DNA of 64,000 nucleotides from RBG-16-49-21 sp040768125 (GCA_040768125.1 JAXGNG010000002.1:434001-498000), one strand, 5' to 3'. Positions 50,513-60,030 are shown, counted from the stretch's first letter. The notes: generated from the letters alone by a model not told the origin. A program made the numbers and translations.

Positions 50513-51664
50513 TCAGTATTCCTTTATGACGTTGTTTGCGATGACCAGGCGCTGTATCTCGGAGGTGCCTTCGTATATTTCGGTGATGCGCGCATCGCGA
50601 TAAAATCGCTCCACGGGGTACTCCTTGATGTAGCCGTAGCCGCCGAGTATCTGTATCGCCTTGTGGGTGACCCGATGGGAGGTCTCTGAGGCGAACAGCT
50701 TTGCCATGGCCGCGTATTTTGAATACCGCTGGCGCTCGCCGGTGCCGATGAGCGCCGCCGCCTGATAGACGAGGAGCCTGGCGGCTTCGATTTCAGTCGC
50801 CATGTCGGCGATCATCCACTGGATTGCCTGGAAATCGGATATCGATTTGCCGAACTGTTTCCTATCCTTTGCGTAGGTGACCGCGAAGTCAAGGGCCCCC
50901 TGGGCTATGCCCACGGCCTGTGCGGCGATACCGACACGCCCGCCATCCAGGGTGTGCATGGAGATTTTAAAGCCTTCGCCCCGCTTCCCGAGTAAATTTC
51001 CCTCGGGAATCTGGCAATTGTCGAATACCAGCTCCGTTGTTGAGGAAGCGCAGATTCCAAGTTTATCTTCGATTTTTCCGACGCTGAACCCCGGGGTTCC
51101 TTTTTCGATAAGAAAGAAGCTCAGGCCTTTATGCCCTGCTCCCTTGTCGGTGACGGCGGTGACGACGGCCACGTGCGCCACGGCGCCGTTCGTGATGAAG
51201 TTCTTGGTGCCGTTGAGAACCCACGAGCCGTTCTTCAGCTCAGCCGTGGTCTTGGTGCCGGCAGCATCGGACCCTGCCTCAGGCTCGGTGATGCCGAAGC
51301 AACCCACCCATTCGCCCGTCGTGAGTTTCGGCAGGTACTTCTTCTTGATTTCATCGCTGGCAAAATAATATATGGGGGAGAGGCAGAGCGAGTTGTGGGC
51401 CGAAACGATCGTGCCCGTGGAGGCGCATCCCCGGGATACCTCTTCGACGGCGATGGCATAACTCACGTAATCCATGCCGGCACCGTTGTACTCTTCCGGG
51501 TACACGATCCCCATGATTCCCATCTCGCCCAGCTTCTTGACATGCTCCATGGGGAATTCATGGGTCCTGTCATAATGTTCGGCCTTGGGCTTGAGCTCGT
51601 TTTCGGCGAATTGCCGTACCGTGTCCTTTAGCATCTGTTGTTCTTCGGTTAACGTGAAATCCAT
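50513..51664 (-). CDS. acyl-CoA dehydrogenase (short/medium-chain type)
   Basis: 383-aa FAD enzyme oxidising acyl-CoA to enoyl-CoA. MDFTLTEEQQMLKDTVRQF starts the normal fold. CFGITEPEAGSDAAGT and the C-terminal RFYRDARITEIYEGTSEIQRL are the two ACAD signatures; the Glu of EGTSE is the usual catalytic base in short- and butyryl-CoA dehydrogenases. The start at 51664 discards a 53-codon unrelated upstream extension. No electron-transfer flavoprotein genes in view. Confidence 0.94.
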   Translation of the reverse strand: MDFTLTEEQQMLKDTVRQFAENELKPKAEHYDRTHEFPMEHVKKLGEMGIMGIVYPEEYNGAGMDYVSYAIAVEEVSRGCASTGTIVSAHNSLCLSPIYYFASDEIKKKYLPKLTTGEWVGCFGITEPEAGSDAAGTKTTAELKNGSWVLNGTKNFITNGAVAHVAVVTAVTDKGAGHKGLSFFLIEKGTPGFSVGKIEDKLGICASSTTELVFDNCQIPEGNLLGKRGEGFKISMHTLDGGRVGIAAQAVGIAQGALDFAVTYAKDRKQFGKSISDFQAIQWMIADMATEIEAARLLVYQAAALIGTGERQRYSKYAAMAKLFASETSHRVTHKAIQILGGYGYIKEYPVERFYRDARITEIYEGTSEIQRLVIANNVIKEY

Positions 51665-52052
51665 GACGTACCTCGCAAACTGAGAAATGACCGCGCGGTA
51701 GTGCCGCACGGGACCGGAGGCGCCGTATTGGTGGCGATCCGGCAGGATAATCGCGTGAGATGGTTGTTCTTCTGCTGTTGTGTGACGCAGCCTCGTGCGT
51801 CGAGAGCTGCTCTGTAAATACAATTTTTAAGACATGCGATTTTTGTCAAGGCGAATACATCGGTGACTGGCGCCTGTGACGATTTTTCATGGTCATGGAA
51901 ATAACGGCGTGGCGCCTTTTTGGCTCCACAGGCAGTAAAAATTATCTTGAAAAATAATGAGCCATGGAATCAAATCGGCAGCTGTGGAAACCGGACCTTC
52001 GTCCGGATTCGGTCGGGTGGTGAAATTCGCACCCCGTTATTCGGGAGGATGT
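51665..52052. other. 388-bp divergent intergenic region
   Basis: No coding signal seen. On the minus side TTGACA (51849-51844) has no convincing -10. Two short hairpins are visible: GACGCA/TGCGTC at 51784-51801 in the dehydrogenase leader, and CCGGAC/GTCCGG (loop CTTC) at 51991-52006 in the lipoprotein leader. Their roles are unknown. Confidence 0.4.
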
Positions 52053-53123
52053 ATGAAACACGCCTTTATTGCCGCGGGCCTCGCCTGCGTTATCTCTTTG
52101 GGCTGCTCGATACTCAAATCGACCTCCCTGGACCCGCGACGGCTGGCTTTCGTCGCAAACGGGAGTAAACCGGGCCAGGTGCTTGTGAAGACGGACGATT
52201 ACGGTCTGGAGGACCTTTCCATGGTCGTCAATGTGTTTGATGGACGGATTATCGTCGCAGACAACCTTCTCAGGCGGCTCCAGGTCATCAAGCCGGGGGG
52301 TGCCGTGGAGCTCCTGGTCGGATCATTGAAGGACATCGCACCCGGCAGCATGCGGGCTAAGCAGTTTAATTTCGGCGCGATCGGCGCGATGGCAATGGAT
52401 GATGATACAATTTACGTGCAGAATAAGTTTTCGACGATCAGGGATACGGTAGCTCAGACAGGGGGCCGCGCCGAGGGGATGGACTTCGCTCCTTCCTATA
52501 TCCTGGCATTTGACCGGGACGGGGAGCTTCAGTATACCATAGGACAGAAGGGCACCCCCGATACGCCCTTTTACCATATCGACGGCCTCGCCCTTGATTC
52601 CGATGGAAGGCTTTTCGTCATCTCACGCTCCATAGAATCATGGAACGTGTTCCGTTTCAAAGGAAAGGAGAGGGAAGTCCTGCTGAACCTGGGGACCCTC
52701 GAGTTTCGGGACCGCCAGGAGGGTGAAATCTTCGATGGCCGCATCGATTCAATCCGCGTATTCAGCGACGGTGAACGTCTTCTCATATCGGTTTCGTACT
52801 ATCACGGACTGAGGTTGAAGTACATTAAAATCTTCGAATACTCGATACCGGAAAGAAAAATCGAGAAGATGGTCAGGGAGATCCCCGACCCCAGGAATGT
52901 GCTTTTTGAGTTGATCGACGACAAATACCTCTATCTCTGGAACGTGAGCGGCGATCGGGTACGCTTCGAGGTGACGAACCTTGACGGTTCGGTGATCAAC
53001 AATGTGTACATGGACGTTCTGGAAAAGAGGAGCCATTATGCGAGAATCGTTCTCGACGAGTCGGGAAAGATCTATACCTACCATGTCACGCGGGACGGCA
53101 TAGAAATCCTCAAATGGGAGTAG
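52053..53123 (+). CDS. lipoprotein with beta-propeller-like fold (Leptospira LIC_12708-like)
   Basis: 356-aa lipoprotein. Signal peptide with lipobox VISLGCSILK. The body has NHL/WD-like repeats (GAIGAMAMDDDTIYVQNKF, YILAFDRDGELQYTIGQ, GLALDSDGRLFVISRS) ending with EILKWE. I recall similar spirochaete lipoproteins of unknown function, but this is from memory of the pattern. GGGAGGA precedes the ATG at 52053. Upstream of nnrDE by 4 bp. Confidence 0.76.
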   Translation: MKHAFIAAGLACVISLGCSILKSTSLDPRRLAFVANGSKPGQVLVKTDDYGLEDLSMVVNVFDGRIIVADNLLRRLQVIKPGGAVELLVGSLKDIAPGSMRAKQFNFGAIGAMAMDDDTIYVQNKFSTIRDTVAQTGGRAEGMDFAPSYILAFDRDGELQYTIGQKGTPDTPFYHIDGLALDSDGRLFVISRSIESWNVFRFKGKEREVLLNLGTLEFRDRQEGEIFDGRIDSIRVFSDGERLLISVSYYHGLRLKYIKIFEYSIPERKIEKMVREIPDPRNVLFELIDDKYLYLWNVSGDRVRFEVTNLDGSVINNVYMDVLEKRSHYARIVLDESGKIYTYHVTRDGIEILKWE

Positions 53124-53127
53124 GGCG

Positions 53128-54723
53128 ATGAAGGCGGTCACTGCGGAGGAGATGCGGGAGATAGACCGCATCACGATCAACGAAACGGGAATTCCCGGGG
53201 TCGTCCTGATGTGCCTTGCGGGCAGGGCCGTTGCCGATCGCGTGCTGTCCATGGGCGAATCGATCAGGAAGGTGGCGGTGTTCGCGGGTCCCGGCAATAA
53301 CGGTGGAGACGGCTACGTGGCCGCCTATTTTCTTCATAACGCGGGGAAGGCGGTCCACCTTGTTCAGGTCCCCGCCGTGGAACCCCGATCCGAGTCCTCC
53401 CGATTATACCTCCGGCTGTGCCGGGCAGCCGGCATCGCGGAGCGCGACATGCCGGGCCTAACCGGTTCTGACATGGAACTCGATACCTATGATTGCGTGG
53501 TCGACGCGCTGCTCGGCACCGGATTCTCGGGACCCTTGCGCGGCGAGACGGAATACGCGGTAAGGCTGATAAATGATTCGGACATCCCTGTCGTTGCGGT
53601 GGATGTCCCGAGCGGCCTCGGCGCCGACGGAGAAGCGCCCGAGGGAGAGGCGATCATCGCCGACGAGACCGTGACGATGGGGCTGCCGAAAATTTCCCTG
53701 GTTACCTATCCGGGGAAGGAATTCGCCGGCCGGGTAACCGTTGCGGACATCGGATTTCCCGCTGCCCTGACGTCTGCGGACTCGCTGAAGACCGAGCTCG
53801 TGGACGAAGGGTTTTTCAACAGCCGGGGAATTCCTGGAATTGAACTGGCCTACAGGGCAGACGAGGACGCACACAAGGGGAGCAGGGGAACGCTCCTCGT
53901 CCTGGGCGGCTTTGACGGGATGGAGGGGGCCGCATTGCTCTCCGCCCGGGGCGCTTTTGAAACGGGCATTGGACTCGGCGTCCTGTTCACAACGGAATCA
54001 GCACGTTCCGCTGTGGCCGGGGCCGTTCCCGAGCTGATTACCGCGTCGATCACTCCGGGTGGGGATGGGGCCGCGCTTTCCGATGACGCCATAGACGAGG
54101 CCCTGGAGCGTGCCCGGAACGGAAGGCGCATTGACGGCCTCGTCATCGGTCCCGGCATCGGTCGCACTGATTTCTCGGCACGGTCATTCAGTCGGGCCAT
54201 TGCGCTCGCGGCAGATTGGGGCGTAAGGAAGGGACTGATCGACGGTGACGGGCTGTATCATCTATCCCGGTTGCCCGCCGGCAATTCCCTCGATCGGGGA
54301 ATTGAATGGATACTGACCCCCCACTTCAAAGAGGCCTCGCGCCTCGCGGGGATGAGCGTTCAGGAAATTTCGAATCACCGGATCAGCGCGGCGGAAAAGG
54401 TGGCCAGGAAATACGACTGCGTCGTCCTCCTGAAGGGGCCCGCTTCCATTGTATCGGACGGCAACCGGCGCTATATCGTCACATCGGGGAACCAGGGCCT
54501 TGCCACGGCCGGTTCGGGAGACGTTCTTTCGGGGATCATCGGCGCGCTCCTCCTCAGAAGGCTCTCCGCCATTGATGCCGCCGCGACCGGCGCATGGATT
54601 CACGGTACCGCAGCGGATCTCCATCGCGACGATGGCACTCATGCGGTAATGAAGTCCACGGATATACTGGGAAGGATACGCGGATCAATGGCGCTCCTTC
54701 TGGATATGCCCGCGATCAAATAA
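53128..54723 (+). CDS. nnr: bifunctional NAD(P)H-hydrate epimerase / ADP-dependent dehydratase
   Basis: Repairs damaged NADH/NADPH hydrates. N-terminal about 210 residues: YjeF_N epimerase (MREIDRITINETGIPGVVLM, VFAGPGNNGGDGYVAA, VDALLGTGFSGP, VAVDVPSGLGADGE). C-terminal about 280 residues: ribokinase-like dehydratase (GTLLVLGG, ILTPHFKEASRLAG, NQGLATAGSGDVLSGIIGALL, the nucleotide site). 531 aa, normal for the fused form. GGGAG lies 8 bp upstream of the ATG. Four bp after the preceding lipoprotein gene. Confidence 0.95.
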   Translation: MKAVTAEEMREIDRITINETGIPGVVLMCLAGRAVADRVLSMGESIRKVAVFAGPGNNGGDGYVAAYFLHNAGKAVHLVQVPAVEPRSESSRLYLRLCRAAGIAERDMPGLTGSDMELDTYDCVVDALLGTGFSGPLRGETEYAVRLINDSDIPVVAVDVPSGLGADGEAPEGEAIIADETVTMGLPKISLVTYPGKEFAGRVTVADIGFPAALTSADSLKTELVDEGFFNSRGIPGIELAYRADEDAHKGSRGTLLVLGGFDGMEGAALLSARGAFETGIGLGVLFTTESARSAVAGAVPELITASITPGGDGAALSDDAIDEALERARNGRRIDGLVIGPGIGRTDFSARSFSRAIALAADWGVRKGLIDGDGLYHLSRLPAGNSLDRGIEWILTPHFKEASRLAGMSVQEISNHRISAAEKVARKYDCVVLLKGPASIVSDGNRRYIVTSGNQGLATAGSGDVLSGIIGALLLRRLSAIDAAATGAWIHGTAADLHRDDGTHAVMKSTDILGRIRGSMALLLDMPAIK

Positions 54724-54820
54724 CCATCCATGAAATCCACCGGGAAAAAAATGATGGACACCCCGGGGACCTGGAATTAACCCTTCCATGGATTATTAAT
54801 TTGCACCGACGGGAAAAACA

Positions 54821-55210
54821 ATGAGCAAAGAGAACAAGGATTTCACCCCGCCCTGCGACAAGTGCGGGGGTCAATGCTGCCGCTATGTCGCCATTGGAAT
54901 GGACCGTCCGCGGACTAAAACGGACTACGACCACATCCGCTGGTACCTCTCACATGAGAACGTGAACGTATTCATCGATCATGACAGGGGCTGGTACGTG
55001 GAATTCAGGAGCCCATGCGAGAACCTTATGGACGACGGAAAGTGCGCCATATATGAAATTCGTCCTTCCATATGCCGCTCCCACGGCAATCTTGAGGAGG
55101 AGTGCGAATATTTTGATTCACCCTATCGTGAATACTTCAGCACTCGCGTCGAATTCGAACGGTACCTGAAAAAAAGGGGGATCGACTGGCGATTCAAGCG
55201 ACGCCCGTAA
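54821..55210 (+). CDS. YkgJ-type Cys-rich zinc/iron-binding protein
   Basis: 129-aa cytosolic protein of the YkgJ/Fe-S-oxidoreductase-like family. Eight-cysteine pattern: CDKCGGQCC at residues 12-20, then CENLMDDGKCAIYEIRPSIC (Cys-x8-Cys-x9-Cys) and a further EEEC. A metal site is expected; the reaction is unknown in all members. Alone between nnr and the interrupted envelope gene. Confidence 0.8.
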   Translation: MSKENKDFTPPCDKCGGQCCRYVAIGMDRPRTKTDYDHIRWYLSHENVNVFIDHDRGWYVEFRSPCENLMDDGKCAIYEIRPSICRSHGNLEEECEYFDSPYREYFSTRVEFERYLKKRGIDWRFKRRP

Positions 55211-55260
55211 AAACCGCATAGAGAATCCATCCGATATTTTCCCGAACGAAAATTTTTTTG

Positions 55261-55289
55261 TTGCCCTTCCAGACATATCGTGCTAAATG
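55261..55289 (+). promoter_or_regulatory. possible promoter of the interrupted envelope gene
   Basis: TTGCCC at 55261-55266, 17-bp spacer, TAAATG at 55284-55289, about 25 bp before the ATG at 55315. Weak matches. Confidence 0.33.
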
Positions 55290-55314
55290 TTTAAAAATTT
55301 TGGAGGTATGTATA

Positions 55315-56688
55315 ATGCGGAAAATTTTTGCGTTGTGCACCCTGCTACTCCTGCCTCTTTTCTATCTACCCGCCATGAGCCAGTCCTCTGATCCGGCGTT
55401 CAGCGACATGACACCACGAAAGTCGAAAATGCCATACAGGCACATTCTCGCTATTGGGGTCAATCGTCCGATCAGTGAAGGGAAAAATGAACTTTCGCCT
55501 TTATTTACCTATTATTGGTTCGGAGAGAATTTTGCGAACCCGGACCTCTACATGCAGTTTTACATGAGCACCACAAAGATAAGCTTCATCACGGCATACA
55601 AGACCGACAGAATCTATGCCGGCATCAGGCCCCTGGTGCAGCATTCGACCTATTCCGCATGGCGTTACTATAATCGCGGATACGGGGACGAACGACGCGC
55701 CGTACGGGGCAGCAACGTGGGGGCCGTCGCGTTTTTTCAGTACAATTTCGTGCGAATATTCTCAGCCAAGATAAACTTCCATCCATCCTATCACATCTAC
55801 CGCATGCCCGTCCTTGCGACGAACGAGCACAAGTACGTCAACATGCCGAATCGCCACTGGCAGATGATGCCCTCAATAGAGCTTCAGCTCTCAGACGTGC
55901 GTACGTCTGAAACGAACCGCGTGAAGCATGGCTATCTCCTGAAGGGCACCTATCAGTACGCGCGGCGTATCGGCTACGGTACCTGGTATGATTACGACCG
56001 GGTCTTCACGAGAGAACGGTACGACGGGATGTGGCTTCCGGTCACCTAGTTCCCGCCCTCGTTGGGAGCGAACATGTTCGAAGGCGTCTGGTACAAGTCG
56101 AACATCAAGGACACGCACCGGATCTATTTCAACGTGGGCGCGTATTACAACTTCAAGGGCAACTATAACATTCAGCTCGACTGTTACGGGGGATACATGT
56201 ATGGCGTAGACCGTAACAATGCGGAGCAGATCGGATATATTCAGGCCGATTACGCCGCAATGCCCGGTTACTTCAACACCGAGTTCTACCACAATATGTA
56301 CGTGATCTCACGCGTGCAGGTGGGAGTACCAATCCCCTTCTGGAGCGCCCGGATACAGCCCGGCTTCAATATGCTCTACATGCCGAAGGGCAACGACGTG
56401 GCCGGCCTTGGGGGTAAGAACCGCGTGTGGTTCAATCCCGCCAACCCCTATGCCCACATGGCCCTCCGGAACTATCCGAGGACCGTCTATATGAGCGCAT
56501 CATGCGGTTTTTCCCTTCTTCTTGGGAATCTGCTGCCTCTCTTTATTGATTACGCCTACGGGTTCAACGCGACCCGTGCCAAATCAGCGAACGCGGTGCT
56601 CAAACAGCAGAGCGGGCTTTCCAAGGCTGCCTATGGCAGTCATGAGGTGCAGGTGCTGGTGGTCATGGCATTCGGTAAAAACGAGTGA
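55315..56688 (+). pseudogene. outer-membrane-type protein gene interrupted by in-frame TAG
   Basis: Signal peptide MRKIFALCTLLLLPLFYLPA then SQSSDP; GGAGG lies 8 bp before the ATG. The frame runs to MWLPVT, stops at TAG (56047-56049), and continues in the same frame as FPPSLGANMFEGVWYKSN to a TGA at 56686-56688. No frameshift is needed. Both parts are beta-strand-rich, with repeated aromatic positions (VGAYYNFKGNYNIQLD, NMLYMPKG), typical of a beta-barrel about 450 aa long, ending in VMAFGKNE. Homologous function unknown. Simplest reading is a nonsense mutation or sequencing error (CAG to TAG or TAC/TAT to TAG); decoding of TAG is possible but not supported here. Confidence 0.72.
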
Positions 56689-56737
56689 TAGAGAACACCA
56701 TGCCGCGCTGCGCGTCGCGGGAAGGATTAATGGAAAC

Positions 56738-56775
56738 AAAACAGGAAATCCCCCTTCGGGGGGATTTCCTGTTTT
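56738..56775 (+). terminator. strong intrinsic terminator with UUCG tetraloop
   Basis: 17-bp perfect stem from AAACAGGAAATCCCCC with loop TTCG, flanked by A on the left and TTTT on the right. Ends the interrupted envelope gene transcript and could act in both directions. Confidence 0.92.
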
Positions 56776-56856
56776 GCGCAACATTTATTGATCCAGTCAG
56801 GACACCTTGTTGACGCTGAAGTAAAGATATTCAGATTGTCTGCCGATGTATAGTAT

Positions 56857-57930
56857 ATGAAGAAGTATATTGTCATCGCATCGTGCCTTCTCCTTATCGC
56901 GGGAGCCTCAATCGTCCTGTCGCAGATATCCATGGGTCATGACCTGGACGAAGACCCTGTAAAACTCGAGGACGCGATCATAATTCATGGCATACGCATG
57001 GAATCGGACACCCCCCAGGCAGACTCGGATGACGAGGGGGATGGGCAGATCATCTACGATGATTCATTCTCGGACACCATAATTGATTACGATTCCGTCA
57101 AAAAGAAGGATGATCGCGGGAACGTAAAGAAATCCGACGCATTCGAAGAGCTCAGGAAGCGTGACGGCCGCTGGCATCTCGTGAGCTACACCATACGTCG
57201 CAATGATAATATCTGGAAGATTGCACGGCGATTCGGCGTACATCAGCATGTGATCATCGGCGTAAACGGCATCACCAATCCCGACATGGTCCGAGCCGGG
57301 AAGCGCATCAAGGTCCCGAGCAGGAGAGGCATATATTACCAGGTTAAGAAGGGAGACACCCTTTCGGCTGTCGCGAGACAATATGGGATCCCTGTGAAGA
57401 AAATAGCCACCCACAACGGGATACAGGGCGATATTATCAGGACGGGGCAGAAACTCTTTCTCCCGGAAGTGGCGATGCCGAAAGATACAGGGGTCACCGC
57501 CGTTGTACGGAAGAAGGAAGGGCGGGAGGTGGCGGCCTCTGCGCCGGGACGATTCATGTGGCCCCTCAGGGGAAGGATAACGTCGGGTTTCGGCAACAGA
57601 CGCGATCCTCTATCGGGCAAAAGAAGCTTTCATTGCGGCGTTGATATCAGTTCGAATGTCGGCACGCCCATCCGCGCTTCGGCAGATGGGAGGGTCATCT
57701 TCAGCGGCTGGAAGGACGGCTACGGCAAGGTGGTAATACTGCGCCACGAGCGTGGATATATCACCGTCTACGCGCACAACAGCAGGAATCTTGTCGATGC
57801 CGACGCGATGGTTACGAGGGGAACGGTCATCGCCCATTCAGGCATGACGGGTGCCGTGACGGGGGCGCACCTTCATTTTGAAATACGAAAATACGTCAAT
57901 CCTCTGAATCCCATGAGGTTTCTGAAATGA
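56857..57930 (+). CDS. M23-family peptidoglycan endopeptidase with two LysM domains
   Basis: 357-aa periplasmic or surface cell-wall hydrolase. An N-terminal hydrophobic segment (YIVIASCLLLIAGASIVL) anchors or exports it. Two LysM motifs bind peptidoglycan (YTIRRNDNIWKIARRFGVHQHVI and YQVKKGDTLSAVARQYGIPVKKI). The C-terminal LytM domain has FHCGVDISSNVGTPIRASADG (His/Asp zinc ligands) and GAHLHFEIRK (HxH). Starts 7 nt after the -10-like region and just 82 bp past the terminator. Its stop overlaps the next gene by 4 bp. Confidence 0.93.
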   Translation: MKKYIVIASCLLLIAGASIVLSQISMGHDLDEDPVKLEDAIIIHGIRMESDTPQADSDDEGDGQIIYDDSFSDTIIDYDSVKKKDDRGNVKKSDAFEELRKRDGRWHLVSYTIRRNDNIWKIARRFGVHQHVIIGVNGITNPDMVRAGKRIKVPSRRGIYYQVKKGDTLSAVARQYGIPVKKIATHNGIQGDIIRTGQKLFLPEVAMPKDTGVTAVVRKKEGREVAASAPGRFMWPLRGRITSGFGNRRDPLSGKRSFHCGVDISSNVGTPIRASADGRVIFSGWKDGYGKVVILRHERGYITVYAHNSRNLVDADAMVTRGTVIAHSGMTGAVTGAHLHFEIRKYVNPLNPMRFLK

Positions 57931-58988
57931 GGAGAATCATAACGGTGGCGGGCCTGATGCTCATTCTCTTCGCGGTTGACGCGCGTTCTTCCATGATAAT
58001 GGAGGAGGGAGCCGGACGCCTCAAGGTTTTCTATACCATGAATGACCGCGAGGGCCGACGCGCCGTGCTGAAAGGAAAGATTATTTCGTTTTCAGCGAAG
58101 GAGATTCTCGATAAGAACGACGTGTACGGAAAGGCCCAGGACAGGAACAAGGCGACGGTACGGCTGTACGACGCCGAGGGAATCCATGAAGGCGACATGC
58201 TCTATGTCATTAACGAGAAGAACCTGATCGTAGCGAAGATGGAAGTGAGGCTCATGTTCTCAAGCAGGTCCTTTGGCAACATGCTCGTTGGTTACGGAAA
58301 CTTTCGACTTGCCTCGGTAAACGACCGTGTTGTGAGGGAGGAGTCCGAGGATGTGTCAAGGTATGCGTATATCCACAAGGCCCGCGGGGATTATTACGAG
58401 AATATCGGGGAGCGGGGCTCCGCCATCGAACAGTACAAAAGGGCCCTGGAACTTGACAGGAATGACCCATCGGCGAGACTGGCCCTGGGAAATGCGTATT
58501 TAAAAGAGGGTCTCGAGCAATTCGCCCTCAGGGAGTATCAGGAGGCCTACCGTGCCATCAACCGTCTCCACGACAGGGAGGACAGGTTCCTGCTCCTCAG
58601 GAATATCGCCGAAATCAGGTACCGGGAGGTATATGAATCGTTCATACCCGAGTCGCTGAAGGAACAGTACCGCAACGAGGCGATCAGGGTCTGCCGGGAG
58701 GCGCTGCGGATCTACCCCGGCTCGGAACGCATGAATTATTACCTGGGGATATTTCACTACCGCTCCCCGAATCCGGATGACAGGAAGGCAAAGGATTATT
58801 TCCTCAAAGTCCTTGAGCTGAATCCAGGTCACGCCGGCGCGCTAGTGTGCCTCTCGGAACTCTATTACAGGCACGATAACAAGGACAAGGCCCGCCTCTA
58901 TGCCCAAAAGGCCCTCGCCTCCGAAAGCGGCAATGAGCGGGCGCGTGCCATGCTGAGGAAGATCGACGGATCACGGGACATGGAATGA
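57927..58988 (+). CDS. exported TPR-repeat protein
   Basis: 353 aa. Signal-like N-terminus (ITVAGLMLILFAVDARSS). Residues about 30-140 are beta-rich, with a motif (AEGIHEGDMLYVINEKNLIVAKMEV) seen in flagellar assembly/FlgT-like proteins. The rest is three to four tetratricopeptide repeats (YAYIHKARGDYYENIGERGSAIEQYKRALELDRND, two further). Overlaps the M23 gene stop as ATGA, so they are co-translated. Probably a periplasmic scaffold for cell-wall or motility functions. Confidence 0.75.
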   Translation: MRRIITVAGLMLILFAVDARSSMIMEEGAGRLKVFYTMNDREGRRAVLKGKIISFSAKEILDKNDVYGKAQDRNKATVRLYDAEGIHEGDMLYVINEKNLIVAKMEVRLMFSSRSFGNMLVGYGNFRLASVNDRVVREESEDVSRYAYIHKARGDYYENIGERGSAIEQYKRALELDRNDPSARLALGNAYLKEGLEQFALREYQEAYRAINRLHDREDRFLLLRNIAEIRYREVYESFIPESLKEQYRNEAIRVCREALRIYPGSERMNYYLGIFHYRSPNPDDRKAKDYFLKVLELNPGHAGALVCLSELYYRHDNKDKARLYAQKALASESGNERARAMLRKIDGSRDME

Positions 58989-59144
58989 GACGGGATCCAG
59001 GGTCTCCGACCCGGGAGAACCGCGCGCCATTGCGCGTGCGGGCGCGTGATGGTCCCCGTCGACCCGTCTTCAGCGGTGGGACCGTATTTTTCTTGACATG
59101 CCGTTTTCATCTGTAAAGGTGATGACTGGTATGCAGGGAATTAT

Positions 59145-59603
59145 ATGATCATTTACCTTCTTTTTTTCTGTCTCCTCACCTCCTTCACCAGCCATATCAT
59201 CATCATCGTCCTCTATGTGAAGTCCAGGGACAACAGGTATTTTTACTGGTTCATCGCGACCGTCGCCCTCAACATGACCATCGCGGGCGCAATGATTATC
59301 GTTACGCTTACGAAACCCGAGTTGATCCGCGCCCTGAACCTGAAGATGTTCTTCTTCCTTCTTTCCGGTTTCGTGACCTTACTCCTCCTCGCCATAAAGA
59401 TTCTGATATTCAGGAACATCTACGTCAGGAGCAAGGACCCGAAGTGGTATCATATCAGCTTTTTCGGGAAAAAGGTTTACGAAAAGGGTATCGTCAAACA
59501 AATGGAGTTTCTCGGGATATTCGGCACGCTTCCGTTCTTCCTTGTGATTGGAGCGTTTTTTGTTTCACGTTTAATCATCCTCATCATGAACGGTTCGATC
59601 TAG
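59145..59603 (+). CDS. small integral membrane protein, four predicted TM helices
   Basis: 152 aa. Hydrophobic segments at about 1-24, 36-58, 70-92 and 122-148 (for example FFFLLSGFVTLLLLAIKILIF). Basic loops (KSRDNRY, RNIYVRSKDPKWYH) suggest inside placement. No family recognised. It starts 156 bp after the TPR gene, and the ParB-like gene follows after 13 bp, so the two probably share a transcript. Confidence 0.65.
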   Translation: MIIYLLFFCLLTSFTSHIIIIVLYVKSRDNRYFYWFIATVALNMTIAGAMIIVTLTKPELIRALNLKMFFFLLSGFVTLLLLAIKILIFRNIYVRSKDPKWYHISFFGKKVYEKGIVKQMEFLGIFGTLPFFLVIGAFFVSRLIILIMNGSI

Positions 59604-59616
59604 GGGGAAAATAGAC

Positions 59617-60030
59617 ATGAAGGTACGGATAGATGCCATAATCATCGGAAGGCGCATCAGGAGGGATGCCGGGGACCTGGGCGACCTCGTGGATTCGATC
59701 AGGCGACACGGCCTGATGAATCCCGTCACCGTTACGGAGGGGCTTGAACTCGTGGCGGGGTACCGGCGTATCGCGGCATGCCGGATGCTCGGGATGGATG
59801 AAATAGAGTGCAGGGTCGTGGCGCCGGCCTCGAAAGTCGAGATGCTCCTGATGGAGGCGGAAGAGAACCGCGCCAGGAAGAATCTCACGTCGATTGACAT
59901 GGTCCGATTTGAGGAGGAGCATCGGTACCTCACGGCGGGTGGGTTCGAAAAACTTGGATTGTGGTTCGCGCGCTGTATGCGGCGCATCATGGAGTGGATG
60001 CGGAAACTCCTCGGGTTAAAAGTCCGATGA
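59617..60030 (+). CDS. short ParB/Spo0J N-domain-like protein without HTH domain
   Basis: 137 aa. Only the ParB-like nuclease/CTP-binding domain is present: DSIRRHGLMNPVTV, LELVAGYRRIAACRMLG (GYRR in place of the GERR box) and EAEENRARKNLTSIDM (ENxxRxxL). The HTH and dimerisation domains are missing. The tail (GFEKLGLWFARCMRRIMEWMRKLLGLKVR) is amphipathic/hydrophobic and may bind membrane. Its end overlaps the opposite-strand RNA methyltransferase by 44 bp. Not the chromosomal ParB; role unknown. Confidence 0.72.
   Translation: MKVRIDAIIIGRRIRRDAGDLGDLVDSIRRHGLMNPVTVTEGLELVAGYRRIAACRMLGMDEIECRVVAPASKVEMLLMEAEENRARKNLTSIDMVRFEEEHRYLTAGGFEKLGLWFARCMRRIMEWMRKLLGLKVR

Noticed and set aside
56047..56049. 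Pyrrolysine at TAG
   Set aside because: No pylS/pylT or methylamine methyltransferase is in view, and a single-base nonsense change is simpler.
59942..59952. GGTTCGAA as a tRNA T-loop
   Set aside because: It lies inside the ParB-like coding sequence and no acceptor or anticodon stem can be built around it.
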